From Symbiodinium natans (taxonomy: Eukaryota; Sar; Dinophyceae; Suessiales; Symbiodiniaceae), in NCBI GenBank assembly GCA_905221605.1, contig CAJNDS010002198.1:414176-478175 (forward strand): DNA of 64,000 nt, read 5' to 3'. Position numbers and translations under genes: made by a program. Position 1 is the stretch's first letter, and every line of letters begins with the position of its first letter. Under the pieces are notes generated by a model. That model did no database searches. It was given only the letters and a program-made list of their open reading frames with translations, and was not told where the DNA came from. Of this stretch, positions 36,832 through 48,180 are shown piece by piece.

Positions 36832-38074
36832 GACGCCCTTCCCTAGCCCAACACTTATCCTTTTTGTGGCCTTTTCGACCGCAATAGTCACAAAGGATAT
36901 CATCGTTCATGGACCGAGACGATGAAGTCGGGATGGGCTCACACATCCTCAACTGTTCCTCGAAGTACTTGAGGCTCTTTGTGAGCTCCCCCCAAGACTG
37001 GGCATTTCCGTGAAGGGCTACATACTGCCGCGCCTGGTGCGACACGGCCTGCAGCAAGGAACAACGGTCGGCTTCTGTAAGCTTGAGCTCTGGAAAGTTG
37101 CTCAGCTTCACTTCTGCCTTGGCGATGCCATCCTCTAAATGTCGGATGATGTCCATGGGCTTCTTGAGGTGGCCGCACTTAGCATGGATCTTCATGCATG
37201 CCTCTCGCACGTAGACCGCCTCCATTCGGGACACTATCGAGTAGTTCATGTGGATGGTGCGAACTGCCTCGTAGCCGGTCGCAGACATGTTCTGTCTCTT
37301 GCTGCAGCTTCGAAGCAACTCCAAACCACGTTCCCACTTGGCCAAACTTTGCGACAGCAGGTAAAACAGCTTCGCTGACCGTGCTGCGGTGTCAGCTGGC
37401 AAACGGTCCTGTTGGATCTCGTCCTTTACACCTATGCAGAGTCGAAGATTGTTCACGTAGGCCTCATCTTGCAGCGCCAACCATGAACTCAGCGTCTCCA
37501 AGAAACCATGCCAAGCCTCGATTTCTCGCATCCTGTCTCTACCCATCTCTTGATGGGCTATGACAGGCAGCTGTGGCAGGTATTTGTCTGCACGGTTGGA
37601 CGCCATCCCACCGCTTCCAGCCGGCTTCGGCCCTGAACTGCTACTTGCCGATGCTGTTCCCGAAGTTGCAAACGGGTCACGGTTCGCGACTGGAACTGCT
37701 TCTTTCTTTGCTTCTTCCTCACGTTCACGCTCGGCCTTGAAACGCCTCTCGTCTTCCAAGTCCATTCTTCGCAGCATGGCAGAGAGCATTTGTTGCGTCT
37801 GCTTCGTCTGCTCTTGCTGCTGTTGCACCATATTCGCAAGCATCTCCAGCATGCGTTCTTGGACAGTCGGAACAGCAGGAGTTGCTGCTGCAGTTCCAAG
37901 ACCCTGAAAAGGGTTGCCTCCAGCTGTCTGCTGACCACCAGGCTGGCCAGTACCAAACAGCAACTCTTCTTCCTGCTGCGTTGTCTCTGGTGGCACAGGA
38001 ATCTCAGCGGCTACGGAGCCTGCTGGACTCGCTAGGGGACTCTGCCCTGTGGGCTGAGACAAAGGCGCGGCCAT
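36832..38074 (-). CDS. gag: Gag protein of a Ty1/copia-type retrotransposon
   Basis: Starts at ATG 38074 (MAAPLSQPTGQSPLAS). The amino-terminal third is Gln/Pro-rich with a coiled coil (MLANMVQQQQEQTKQTQQML, then ERRFKAEREREEEAKKEA). A conserved central part reads IEAWHGFLETLSSWLALQDE. The carboxy-terminal zinc knuckle CDYCGRKGHKKDKC fits C-x2-C-x4-H-x4-C, for packaging RNA. Such proteins form the virus-like particle. About 410 residues are plausible gag; the open frame then continues to 36710 through unrelated TCAGAAA repeats (ISEKISEK), so the element is truncated and no pol follows. Confidence 0.7.
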
Positions 38075-38660
38075 GGCGTTCTACGAGCCCCAGACTAGTT
38101 CCGGCGGCTCCGCTACCATGTGAAAAGCAGAGCACTCGCGCAGTTCTTTTCGCAAGTCGCACTTGAGCCAAACACCGTAGTGTTCAGCATGACTGTCCAT
38201 GTCAGCAGAAAGCTCTCTCCAAGAGCTCAGGTCTCAAGGCTTGCAAATTCCATCTCAACTTTGCTACACAAAGGAGGAAAGCAAAAGAAACATGCAAAAC
38301 CTTTGGGGATTGCTTCAGGACTTCAAGTCTGTCTCAAAACCAACAGCATGCACTCACCATGCCTCAGTCAGGTTCCCAACGCACACGTAACGGTACGAAC
38401 GACGTGGGCATGCACACGGAGTGAGTAACTGCAAAGGTCTGTCCCTCAGAGCTTCACACGCACTGCTTCAAGGCTTTGCAAAGCAAGCTCAGTGCTTTCA
38501 ACACTCATCACAGGGAACTGAACCAAACGTCATGCCATGCCAAAACATGCCAAAACAAGTTCTTGCCATGCCAAAACAAAGCTCTCGCTCAGACATGCAA
38601 CTGTAAGACAGTTTCTGTACTGCCAACAACTAAGCACACCAAGGAAAGTGTAAACTTTTC
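38075..38660 (-). repeat. 5' region of the gag element (possible LTR/leader), copy 1
   Basis: The stretch upstream of gag resembles 53103-53680 in order and sequence: GTGAAAAGCAGAGC, CACTTGAGCCAAACACC, AAAGGAGG, CATGCCAA-rich tail. It is therefore a dispersed retroelement part, probably LTR or leader. No clean TG...CA ends were recognised. Confidence 0.5.
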
Positions 38661-38829
38661 ACAGGCCCTGCAATTTGAGACCTTGCTGGCGATGTTCCCC
38701 GGTGTGGTTGCGAATTGTTTTGCGCTGCATTTAAGAGGTCTTAGCGTGCGTGAGCATGTTTGGCTGGGGGGGCTGGCTGGTGTACTTTGCATGGAATGGA
38801 GCCATGCAACAAATGTCTGCCACCCCATT

Positions 38830-39358
38830 CAAAAAGCCTGATTTTTGGGTCTGAAGGATGCCCGAGCTCACTCTTCCTGACAAGCTGAAAGGGGTGTTAA
38901 AGTCTCCGCAGACAAGCAGTGTGTTCCTCACCGCCATTTGTCCAATGGTATGGTTTTGGTCAAATTTGGTCTCTATTATGCAGAACCTTGGACGCGGTGA
39001 CCGCTGTGTTCCAAGGATGTTGATACACATTGATGACATCAACATGGTGATTGTAGAATTCAAGTTTGACGTGGAGGATTCTTCCCGGGATTATTGCCGC
39101 ACATCGGACGCGGTCGGATGGAAGAAGTCGTCGAGCAACGAGCACCATGACTCCGCTGTTCCTATCCGCCGAGAGTCCCGAGCTAATCACGCACCACGGC
39201 CCACTCAAATACAGGTGTTCCAGGGACCATCCCGTTTCTTGAATGCAAATCACATCATACTGGTGTTGATTAATTTGCAACCATGACATCAATTCATCAT
39301 GTGCATCCGTAGATAGCATGCCAACATTGTGCGAACAAATGCGTAACCGATTGGACAA
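38830..39358 (-). pseudogene. LINE endonuclease (APE-type) fragment, frameshifted
   Basis: The minus strand reads RICSHNVGMLSTDAHDELMS, then YDVICIQETGWSLEHLY. CIQETGW is the catalytic glutamate motif of exonuclease-endonuclease-phosphatase proteins, which nick target DNA for LINE insertion. In a second frame, below 39063, it continues LLVCGDFNTPFSLSGRVSSG with the GDFN motif. The frame change near 39000-39060 and loss of everything after about 38830, including reverse transcriptase, show a dead fragment, cut where the gag-element 5' region begins. Confidence 0.65.
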
Positions 39359-39570
39359 GCACTGAGCTGGCGTTGTCGGTGTGGTGGCAATGGCCCCCAG
39401 GGTATCGGCAGTGTGCCGTTGACCCTCATCCTAGGCACCTACAGCGCTGGCTCTTTGTCTGGCTCTACGGTAAGCCCTCTTGGCAGTCCATCCATGAGAT
39501 GAGCCACCTCCGTGGTGCGGGACAGCGGTGGCCGCGACTCCCATTTGTTGACACCTGTGCACAAAGCCTA

Positions 39571-40718
39571 TTACTGGTAATGCGCGTACAGTTCTCCGCA
39601 ACACAGCTCCTGGGAACAATGAGGGAAAATCTGAGTCGCTCGCTTGTAGTTGGTGTCTGGCCCCTTGCTTCGCCCTGAAGCCTTCGTAGTGGAGTCTGTG
39701 AACAGGCTCCCGCGACAGTGGGGCAGCTGTCGCAACCCTCGCCCCCGACGTGTCGTACGCGACCTGCGAGGCCACTTTCGTACTTTCCATCTGCGCGTTC
39801 TCCATCGTGACTTGTCAGGACTTGAAGTGACTGGTGTCTTGAAGTCGTGGTGATGCATTCTTGGCTCTCCTTGGATGGTTCTACTCTGTTTATCCGTGCA
39901 CGCAGAGATCAGCGTCGGCAACTGATGCTTGAGCGGGAGGTCTGGTGTTCCAAGTACCTCAGGCCTTTGCCGGGCATGCCTCCCTAAGAGAGACCGAAAC
40001 TGGGCGTCATTGCGCCCCCTGAAGGTCATCAACCAGCTGCTTGAAGAGCAGAGCTGCATTCTGCGACACAATGCTGGGTTCATTCGAACTTGTTTGTGAT
40101 GTCGAGCTCCCTGTCCGGCGGCGCCTGATTGTGGCGTAGGTGAGGATGCATGGCACACGCAACGTGATTCAATATATGCACTTGCAACAAACATGATAGA
40201 GAGGCCGGGGTGCATTCTATCATCATGTATGCTCATGACCAAGTAGAGGTGGTACCACGTCATCTTTGCCTCATTGGCAATCCTGGAGTGGGAAGTCGTG
40301 AGCAGGTGCCGCTGCCAGGCCCTCAGGCTGCCGGGGTTGTGTGAGCACAAGAGACATGTCTCCGTTGTACGCCAAAGTTTCTGCTCCAGCGCCGGGAGCC
40401 AGGTCATCTGCATGGCATCCAGGAGCTGTTCGCTTGTGACCCCAAATCTCTTGCCGCGGTCTTCGCAACCTGAACCATCCTGTCCACGATGATGTCACAC
40501 TCCACCTCACTCATCTCCATCTCCACGCTGGGTGTGGATTCCACGATCGGCTTGGACTTTGCCGCATTCTCAGTTGCCAGATCTGACGGCTCTTCCTGCA
40601 CGGCTGGGCGAAGGTCTGCCACTGTTGGCTCCGATGCATGATGAATTGCAGGTTGATCCACGTTGGCACTGGGTTTTTTGTTGTCCCAGGTGTTTTGACA
40701 CGCACGAATCATGACCAC
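39571..40718 (-). pseudogene. LINE upstream region with C2H2-like zinc finger
   Basis: Upstream of the endonuclease on the same strand. The first part (40718-40404) is acidic and Ser/Glu-rich (SKPIVESTPSVEMEMSEVEC). After a frame change at about 40405 it reads TETCLLCSHNPGSLRAWQRH then LLTTSH, a C-x2-C-x12-H-x5-H finger as found in nucleic-acid-binding ORF1 or linker parts of LINEs. The rest is Arg/Ser-rich. Assignment to the LINE rests on order and strand. Confidence 0.5.
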
Positions 40719-41577
40719 CCATGTTCGCCCCTGCCCAGCTGACTCTTGGCTCAGCTGGCCCTGACCTAGCCCGAGTTGGGGCCGTGCATAGATCGTGAGC
40801 TTTTTTTCGAGGCCGCTACGCCCCTAATTGCTTTTCTAGAGGCTCCAGGCCCCGGTAAGCCCGGTGTTCTCTCTCTGCCTTGCCCAGAGAATCGCCCGCG
40901 CCCATGGCCTCGAACAGTCCCATGCCTATTTGGACAGCTCAAGATGCCTCTGATGAGGCCTACTGCCGCAGCTGGCAACAGCTGATCCACTTCACTTGCA
41001 TCAACGGCGCATCGCTCTTTGGCAACGCTCTGCGTTTCCACACGATGCGCTTGAGAGCCCGCCGGGCCCCAATATCGTGCACATTTTGCCTGAGGGCCCA
41101 CCAACTGCGCATGCTCCCACTGGATGCCCGACCTCTTCGCCGCCTACACCTTTGCGATGCCCAGCAGCTTCGGTGACAGCCCTGCCCACGGCTCAGAGGC
41201 CGCCTTCGGAGTTCCTCTACAGCACAGGGACACCAACTGAGTATGCTCCCGCTGGATGCCCGACCTCCTCGCCGCCTACACCTTCGCGATGCACAGCAGC
41301 TTCGGTGACAGCCCTGCCTACGGCTCAGAGGCCGCCTTCGGAGTTCCTTTACAGCACAGGGGCCTCTTGCCCAGTCGAACAACTCCCAGTGGAAGCACGA
41401 CTGCCCTCGATCTTGTGGGACGTACGTTTCATGCAAGACCTCGTGATCCACCAGCACAACCAGCTCCAAGCCCAAGAGCTCCCAGGCTTGCTCGGCAGCC
41501 AAGCCGAGCAACGCCTTTCTGCGTGCACTTCGCAACTTAGTTCAGCCCTTAATGCCCTAGCCCAATCCCAATTACTG

Positions 41578-42347
<770 letters not shown>

Positions 42348-42352
<5 letters not shown>

Positions 42353-43310
42353 TTGTTTTAGTGCTCCACATATTCATGTAGTTGGAGATCTGCTGGAGAA
42401 GGACATGCTCAAGCAAGCTGCCGAGGCGAACGTCCATGATGATGAGGTAGAGGGGTCACGAATGAAGCTTTATATGATATATCACCCTAAGCAAAGCAAT
42501 GAACACGCTGAACTCGTTCAAGGTACTCGAGGCGCTCGACGTGCTGTTAGGGTTTGGGGTTTAGGGTTTAGGGCAAGGGTTTGCCGGTGCTGCTTGCGGA
42601 CGTAGAAGTCGACGATGTCTAGCTTGATGAGCTGGTGCTCGATGACGTCGAGGTCGAGGTTTTAAACCCTAAACCCTAAACCCTAAACCCTCCGCTGGAT
42701 AACGTAGATGTGGCTGAAGTAGACGTTGATGAAGTTAACGTGGACGAACTGGATGTCGAAGAGGTCGATGTAGTGGATGTTGTACTGCTACTGGAAGACA
42801 TGGTCGTGCTGGACATGCTCGGATCTGAGTGATGTGGGCAATGTCGTGCATGATCCCGTTCATGTAGCGGTAGCCGGTGCTGGAGGGGTCTGTTCAGCTG
42901 CAAAGGTGTGACATGTCATGAATGCCGGGGTCTTGTAGTGGAGGGGGTCTTGGGGGTGCTGCAGCGGGGTGATCAGGACTGGCGTACGTGCACCGTAGGT
43001 CTGGAGCTGCGATGATGTCAAGCTCAAAGAATTCATCCATGCTTCATGCAGAATCATGTTGGAAAAGCTGCGTTGTCACCAAAAGTGTTCACCCATGCAT
43101 CATGCACAACGAAAAGAAATGTTGAAGCGCAGGTACGTTTACACAGAGTGTGGGTGGGGCGTGGGGGCGTCTTCGTTGGCCGAGGACCCCCACACCCCAG
43201 TCCACACTCTCCTCGGCCCCCTGCTGGTTTTCAAACGACAACTTGTTGATGTGCTCAAAAATGTTCCTGCTTGTTCACGAACCCGCATGTACAGCGGTGT
43301 GCCACACACA
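42348..43310. repeat. Block B, copy 1 of a 960 bp duplication
   Basis: Nearly identical to 47205-48180, from CACTTTTTGTTTTAGTGCTC to TACAGCGGTGTGCCACACAC. Differences include one heptamer (four versus three AAACCCT) and a 14 bp indel near 42890. Confidence 0.93.
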
Positions 43311-43452
43311 CCCCTTTCGGGGCGAGGGTTGATCCAGCTCGTCTTCGGGGGTTGGAGGATGGGGATGCAGCGGGGAAGGGGTTATGGCGCTTGCTGGTGC
43401 ACTCAATCCAAGTCGTGGAGGATGGGGAGGGTTGGGGAATGGGGTCGTCGTG

Positions 43453-43524
43453 TTGTTGCCCGCCTCGAAGTACTGTGGCAAAGACTGCGAGCTTCTGGGC
43501 AAGGCCACATTCTCCAAGCTCTGG
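43453..43524. repeat. Direct repeat, copy 1 (72 bp)
   Basis: Repeated at 44032-44103 with one or two differences; contains GCCTCGAAGTACTGTGGCAA. Confidence 0.85.
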
Positions 43525-44031
43525 TTGGAGCCACATTGTCCAAGCTCATGGTGTGCTAGTTGCCGAGTATCCCCACATTGCCCAAGCTCTGGAGGAAATC
43601 GTGTCTGAAGCTCTGGGACCGCGGGTTTAGAAGTTGACGACGTCGTGGATGTCGTACTGCTGCTGGAACGGGGTTTCGGGGTTAGGGTTTAGGGTTTAGG
43701 GTCACAGATGGCGTAGTCGTGCTGCTCGTTTTAGGTGCTCCAGGCGCTCGACGTGCTGGTGCCGGTGCTGCTTGTGGATGTAGAAGTTGACAACGTCTAG
43801 CTGGATGAGCTGGTGCTCGAGGACGTCGAAGTCGAAGATGCAAACCTTAAACCCTAAACCCTAAACCCTAAACCCTGCTGCTGGATGACGTAGATGTGGC
43901 CGAAGTTGGCGTTGATGAAGTTGACGTGGACGAACTGGAAGTCGAAGAGGTTGATGTAGTGGATGTCAAGCTCAGGGACCGCAAGGTGGTAGGCAAGGTA
44001 AATTTCTTCAAGCTTTGGTTGAAATCGTCGT

Positions 44032-44103
44032 GTTGTTGCCCGCCTCGAAGTACTGTGGCAAAGACTGCGAGCTTCTGGTCAAGGCCACATTCTCCAAGCT
44101 CTG
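44032..44103. repeat. Direct repeat, copy 2 (72 bp)
   Basis: Matches 43453-43524. Here it forms the end of the coding-like segment at 44079-44429. Confidence 0.85.
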
Positions 44104-45257
44104 GTACTGGTGGAGATGTACATGTCCTTGAAGCTGTCGGGTGGCGTCGTTTGTCTCAGTGCCGTGTAGGTGATGGCGTTGTTGACATTGATGTACCATC
44201 CTTCATACTCCTTGAAGTATGATGGGTCCAGGACTTTGTGGACGGCGAACTTCTCCGTGTAGTATGATGGCACCATGTGGTACGTGTCATCGATGTAGTT
44301 GTACCTTTTGTAGAAGGGTTCCATGACGTGGCGTGGTTTTCTACGTAGGTGCTCCATGTCTAGTTCGTGTTCATCCATGAAGATCACGTGGAAGGGACCG
44401 GTCAGGAAGTCCAGTACGTGGCTCCACATGTTGGGTTCGGGATATTGCGGGTGTTAGGTTGGCGCCGATACTCGTGGTCCTGCCTCGTCGGTGGCATGGG
44501 TCTTGGGGTTTAGGGTAGATGAATGAAGCTTATCATGATGCGTGAAGGAACTGGGCTCGCACTTGGTCTCCATTCTTTTGCTCACTCCAAGCCAAGCGTC
44601 GGAGGTAGGTGAAATAGAGCAGGAATCGTTTTTGGTGAAAACAAATTGACCAACGAGTTAAAATGGTACTGGTTGCTGGGATGGCGCTGATCACGTTGAT
44701 GTCCTCCTCATGTGGTCGGCGGGTTCTGCTCGTCGTAGTGGGGGTGTTGGGGACAGGGCGGTGGGGTGACCGGGAAAGGTGCATGTGTCGCGTAGATCTG
44801 GAGCTCCTGGGGAATGCTGGGCTGGGCTCGTAGGAGGTTCTGCTGCGACTTCTGGCGCGGTGTGTGACGAAGGCGTCCACTTGGTGTTGGTCAACAGGAG
44901 GTTGGGGCAGGAGGTTGGGATTGCACTGGAGAGGCCCTGGCGTGGCTCTGAAGCAAAGGTGCAACGACTTTTTTGAGCATGCCGGGGATGCACATGAACA
45001 TCTCCGTCACCTGGGAAGTTGCCGTCGATGGTGTGGAGGAAGAGGGTTGTTCCGGGACTTGGCGAGGTTGCTGATGTTCTCAGTGAGGGGGAAGTTGTCC
45101 TCGTTGAAGATCTTCCTGACGTGCAACCTTAAACCCTAAACCCTAAACCCTAAACCCTGCTGCTGGTTGACGTAGATGTGGCCGAAGTTGGCGTTGATGA
45201 AGTTGACGTGGACGAGCTGGAAGTCGAAGAGGTTGATGTGGAGATGTTGGTGAGGAT

Positions 45258-45341
45258 CTCCATGTACTCCTTGAGGTCGTAGAGAGTTGTGCTATAATCG
45301 CGGGGGTCGACCGGGGCAGGGTTCCACAGTCTGGTCCACGC
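45258..45341 (-). repeat. 84 bp repeat flanking the FNIP array, intact coding copy
   Basis: Similar to 46670-46753 (roughly 85 percent by eye). On the minus strand it reads LWNPAPVDPRDYSTTLYDLK without a stop, whereas the other copy has an in-frame TGA. Confidence 0.75.
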
Positions 45342-45389
45342 TAGCTAATTATAGCGCGTCTTGTACTTTGGAGTGAACTAGTCGTCAAA

Positions 45390-46560
45390 CGTCACCAAAC
45401 GTCAACGTCTTCAGGGTGCTGGGCAGCTGGATCCCCGCCAAGCTTTGGTTAAACTCGTTGCCAAACGTCAATGTCTGAATGGTGTTGGGCAGCTGGATCC
45501 CCGCCAAACTCTGGTTGAAGGCCCATCCAAACGTCAACGTCTACAGGCCGCTGGGGAACTAGATCTCCGCCAAGCTCTAGTTGAAGTTGGAGCCAAACGT
45601 CAACGTCTGCAGGCTGCTAGGCAGCTGGATCCCCGCCAAGCTCTGGTTGAAGTCGGAGCCAAACGTCAACGTCTGCAAGCTGCTGGGCAACTGGATCCCC
45701 GCCAAATTCTGGTTGAAGTCCCATGGAAACGTCAACGTCTGAAGGGTGTTGGGGAACTGGATTTCCGCCAAGCTCTGGTTGAAATTGTGGCCAAACGTCA
45801 ACGTCTGTAAGGTGCTGGGCAGCTGGATCCCCACCAAACTCTGGTTGAAGTTCCATCCAAACGTCAACGTCTGCAGGATGCTGGGCAGCTGGATCTCCGC
45901 CAAGCTCTGGTTGAACCTGGAGCCAAATTTCAACATCTGCAGGCTGCTGGGCAGCAGGATCCCCGCCAAGCTCTGGTTGAACTTGTCGCCAAACGTCAAT
46001 GTCTGCAGGGTGCTGGGCAGCTGGATCCCCGCCAAACTCTGGTTGAACTCGGAGCCAACCGTCAATGTCTGCATGGTGCTGGGGAACTGGATCTCCGCCA
46101 AGCTCTGGTTAAACTTGTGGCCAAACGTCAACGTCTGTAGGGTGCTGGGCAGCTGGATCCCCGCCAAACTCTGGTTGAAGTTCCATCCAAACGTCAACGT
46201 CTGCAGGATGCTGGGCAGCTGTATCTCCGCCAAGCTCCGGTTGAACCTGGAGCCAAACTTCAACATCTGCAGGCTGCTGGGCAGCGGGATCCCCGCCAAG
46301 CTCTGATTGAACTTGTCGCCAAACGTCAACGTCTGCAGGGTGCTGGGCAGCGGGATCCCCGCCAAACTCTGGTTGAACTCGGAGCCAAACGTCCCTGTCT
46401 GCATGGTGGATCTCCGCCAAACTCTGGTTGAAGGCCCATCCAAACGTCAACGTCTGCAGGCCGCTGGGGAGCTGGAGTCCCGCCAAGCTCTGGTTGAAGT
46501 CGAAATCAAACGTCAACGTCTGCAGGGTGCTGGGCAGCTGGATCCCTGCCAAACTCTGGT
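45390..46560 (-). repeat. 66 bp tandem repeat encoding FNIP-type units
   Basis: About 17 units of 66 bp (22 codons), typified on the plus strand by GGATCCCCGCCAAGCTCTGG. The units at both ends are present but out of the main open frame. Confidence 0.92.
45577..46443 (-). CDS. FNIP-repeat (leucine-rich-like) protein, partial
   Basis: Open for 288 codons, made of 13 units of 22 residues such as FNQSLAGIQLPSTLQTLTFG. This is the FNIP repeat (FN-x-S/P-I/L-x-LP-x2-L-x2-L-x-FG), known from Dictyostelium and protists as a leucine-rich-repeat-like scaffold, probably for protein binding. A five-unit order (GSEF, GDKF, GSRF, GWNF, GHKF) occurs twice. The frame ends where a CAG (Gln of FNQS) has become TAG at about 45577, and repeats continue beyond. 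Upstream, a short deletion near 46405 shifts the frame; the units 46443-46552 are in another frame. Probably a decaying gene. Confidence 0.6.
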   Translation of the reverse strand: MDGPSTRVWRRSTMQTGTFGSEFNQSLAGIPLPSTLQTLTFGDKFNQSLAGIPLPSSLQMLKFGSRFNRSLAEIQLPSILQTLTFGWNFNQSLAGIQLPSTLQTLTFGHKFNQSLAEIQFPSTMQTLTVGSEFNQSLAGIQLPSTLQTLTFGDKFNQSLAGILLPSSLQMLKFGSRFNQSLAEIQLPSILQTLTFGWNFNQSLVGIQLPSTLQTLTFGHNFNQSLAEIQFPNTLQTLTFPWDFNQNLAGIQLPSSLQTLTFGSDFNQSLAGIQLPSSLQTLTFGSNFN

Positions 46561-47205
46561 CGGTGATGTTGTAGTCTGTGTCGTTGATCTTCCAGGCGAT
46601 GTAGTCGTCCCCAGTAGGGCCAAAGGCCAGGCTGCAATCTATTAGAAAGGTTTTCGGGGTTAGGGGAAGGGATCTCCATGTGCTCCTTCGGGCCGTAGAG
46701 AGTGGTACTACAATCGTGGGAGTCGACCGGGGCCGGGTTTCACAGGCTGGTCTGGAAGCTCAAGGACTGCAAGCTGCCACGCATTGCGGCATTCTGCATG
46801 GTGTTGTGTTATAAGCAACTACTATGATGTCGACAAAAAACTATTTCAGAAAACTAGTTATTACGGCGGTAGCTTTGAACAAAAAGAAAGAAAAAGAAAA
46901 AGAAAGAAAAGGAAACAGAAAAAGTTGCCAATCTCGCCGGGGGCTGGGTCACGACTAACAATCGAGAAACATACGGCACGCCGGCCGTCTTGCTGAGCAT
47001 CGTTGGCACTCACATTAATGGGCCCGGCATGTTACTAGTGCAATGAAAACGATAGGACTTTTCATTCTCACTCGCCAGGTGAGCTCACATTTTTGGATTA
47101 TCCTATGCGTCCGCACCGAAGTGAAGACTAACATAGGCAGCATGAACGCGTAGGAGCGAGGCTCCACCTACACCCGCGGCCCAAGGCGAGGGCGGGCTGG
47201 CTGTA
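46560..47205. other. Spacer with flanking repeat and A/G-rich tract
   Basis: Contains the degenerate copy (46670-46753) of the 84 bp repeat that also lies left of the FNIP array, and an AAAGAAA-rich tract at 46878-46925. No gene supported. Confidence 0.5.
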
Positions 47206-48180
47206 TAACACACTTTTTGTTTTAGTGCTCCACATATTCATGTAGTTGGAGATCTGCTGGAGAAGGACATGCTCAAGCAAGCTGCCGAGGCGAACGTCCA
47301 TGATGATGAGGTAGAGGGGTCACGAATGAAGCTTTATATGATATATCACCCTAAGCAAAGCAATGAACACGCTGAACTCGTTCAAGGTACTCGAGGCGCT
47401 CGACGTGCTGTTAGGGTTTGGGGTTTAGGGTTTAGGGCAAGGGTTTGCCGGTGCTGCTTGCGGACGTAGAAGTCGACGATGTCTAGCTTGATGAGCTGGT
47501 GCTCGATGACGTCGAGGTCGAGGTTTTAAACCCTAAACCCTAAACCCTCCGCTGGATAACGTAGATGTGGCTGAAGTAGACGTTGATGAAGTTAACGTGG
47601 ACGAACTGGATGTCGAAGAGGTCGATGTAGTGGATGTTGTACTGCTACTGGAAGACATGGTCGTGCTGGACATGCTCGGATCTGAGTGATGTGGGCAATG
47701 TCGTGCATGATCCCGTTCATGTAGCGGTAGCCGGTGCTGGAGGGGTCTGTGGGTGGTGGTGGGTCTTCAGCTGCAAAGGTGTGACATGTCATGAATGCCG
47801 GGGTCTTGTAGTGGAGGGGGTCTTGGGGGTGCTGCAGCGGGGTGATCAGGACTGGCGTACGTGCACCGTAGGTCTGGAGCTGCGATGATGTCAAGCTCAA
47901 AGAATTCATCCATGCTTCATGCAGAATCATGTTGGAAAAGCTGCATTGTCACCAAAAGTGTTCACCCATGCATCATGCACAACGAAAAGAAATGTTGAAG
48001 CGCAGGTACGTTTACACAGAGTGTGGGTGGGGCGTGGGGGCGTCTTCGTTGGCCGAGGACCCCCACACCCCAGTCCACACTCTCCTCGGCCCCCTGCTGG
48101 TTTTCAAACGACAACTTGTTGATGTGCTCAAAAATGTTCCTGCTTGTTCACGAACCCGCATGTACAGCGGTGTGCCACAC
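47205..48180. repeat. Block B, copy 2 of the 960 bp duplication
   Basis: Near-identical to 42348-43310. Includes the Ser/Thr linker segment and a minus-strand reading YGARTPVLITPLQHPQDPLH with MNGIMHDIAHITQI. It ends in a short CA tract that leads into block D. Confidence 0.93.

Larger units (their letters stand above)
42676..45341 (-). pseudogene. Unrecognised gene with Ser/Thr linkers, exons split by heptamer tracts and partly broken
   Basis: In transcription order: 45340-45160 reads LWNPAPVDPRDYSTTLYDLK then EYMEILTNISTSTSSTSSSS; a CCCTAAA tract; 45120-45000 reads RKIFNEDNFPLTENISNLAK, with a second frame giving FLHTIDGNFPGDGDVHVH; 44790-44570 reads EEDINVISAIPATSTILTRW and LLYFTYLRRLAWSEQKNGDQ; 44429-44079 reads MWSHVLDFLTGPFHVIFMDE and YYTEKFAVHKVLDPSYFKEY. 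Ser/Thr linkers recur near 43880-43965, 43760-43840 and 42703-42830. Each linker adjoins a short CCCTAAA tract. Frame changes and repeated segments suggest a decaying or rearranged gene. Such linkers often join domains of secreted proteins; the domain is not recognised. Confidence 0.4.
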
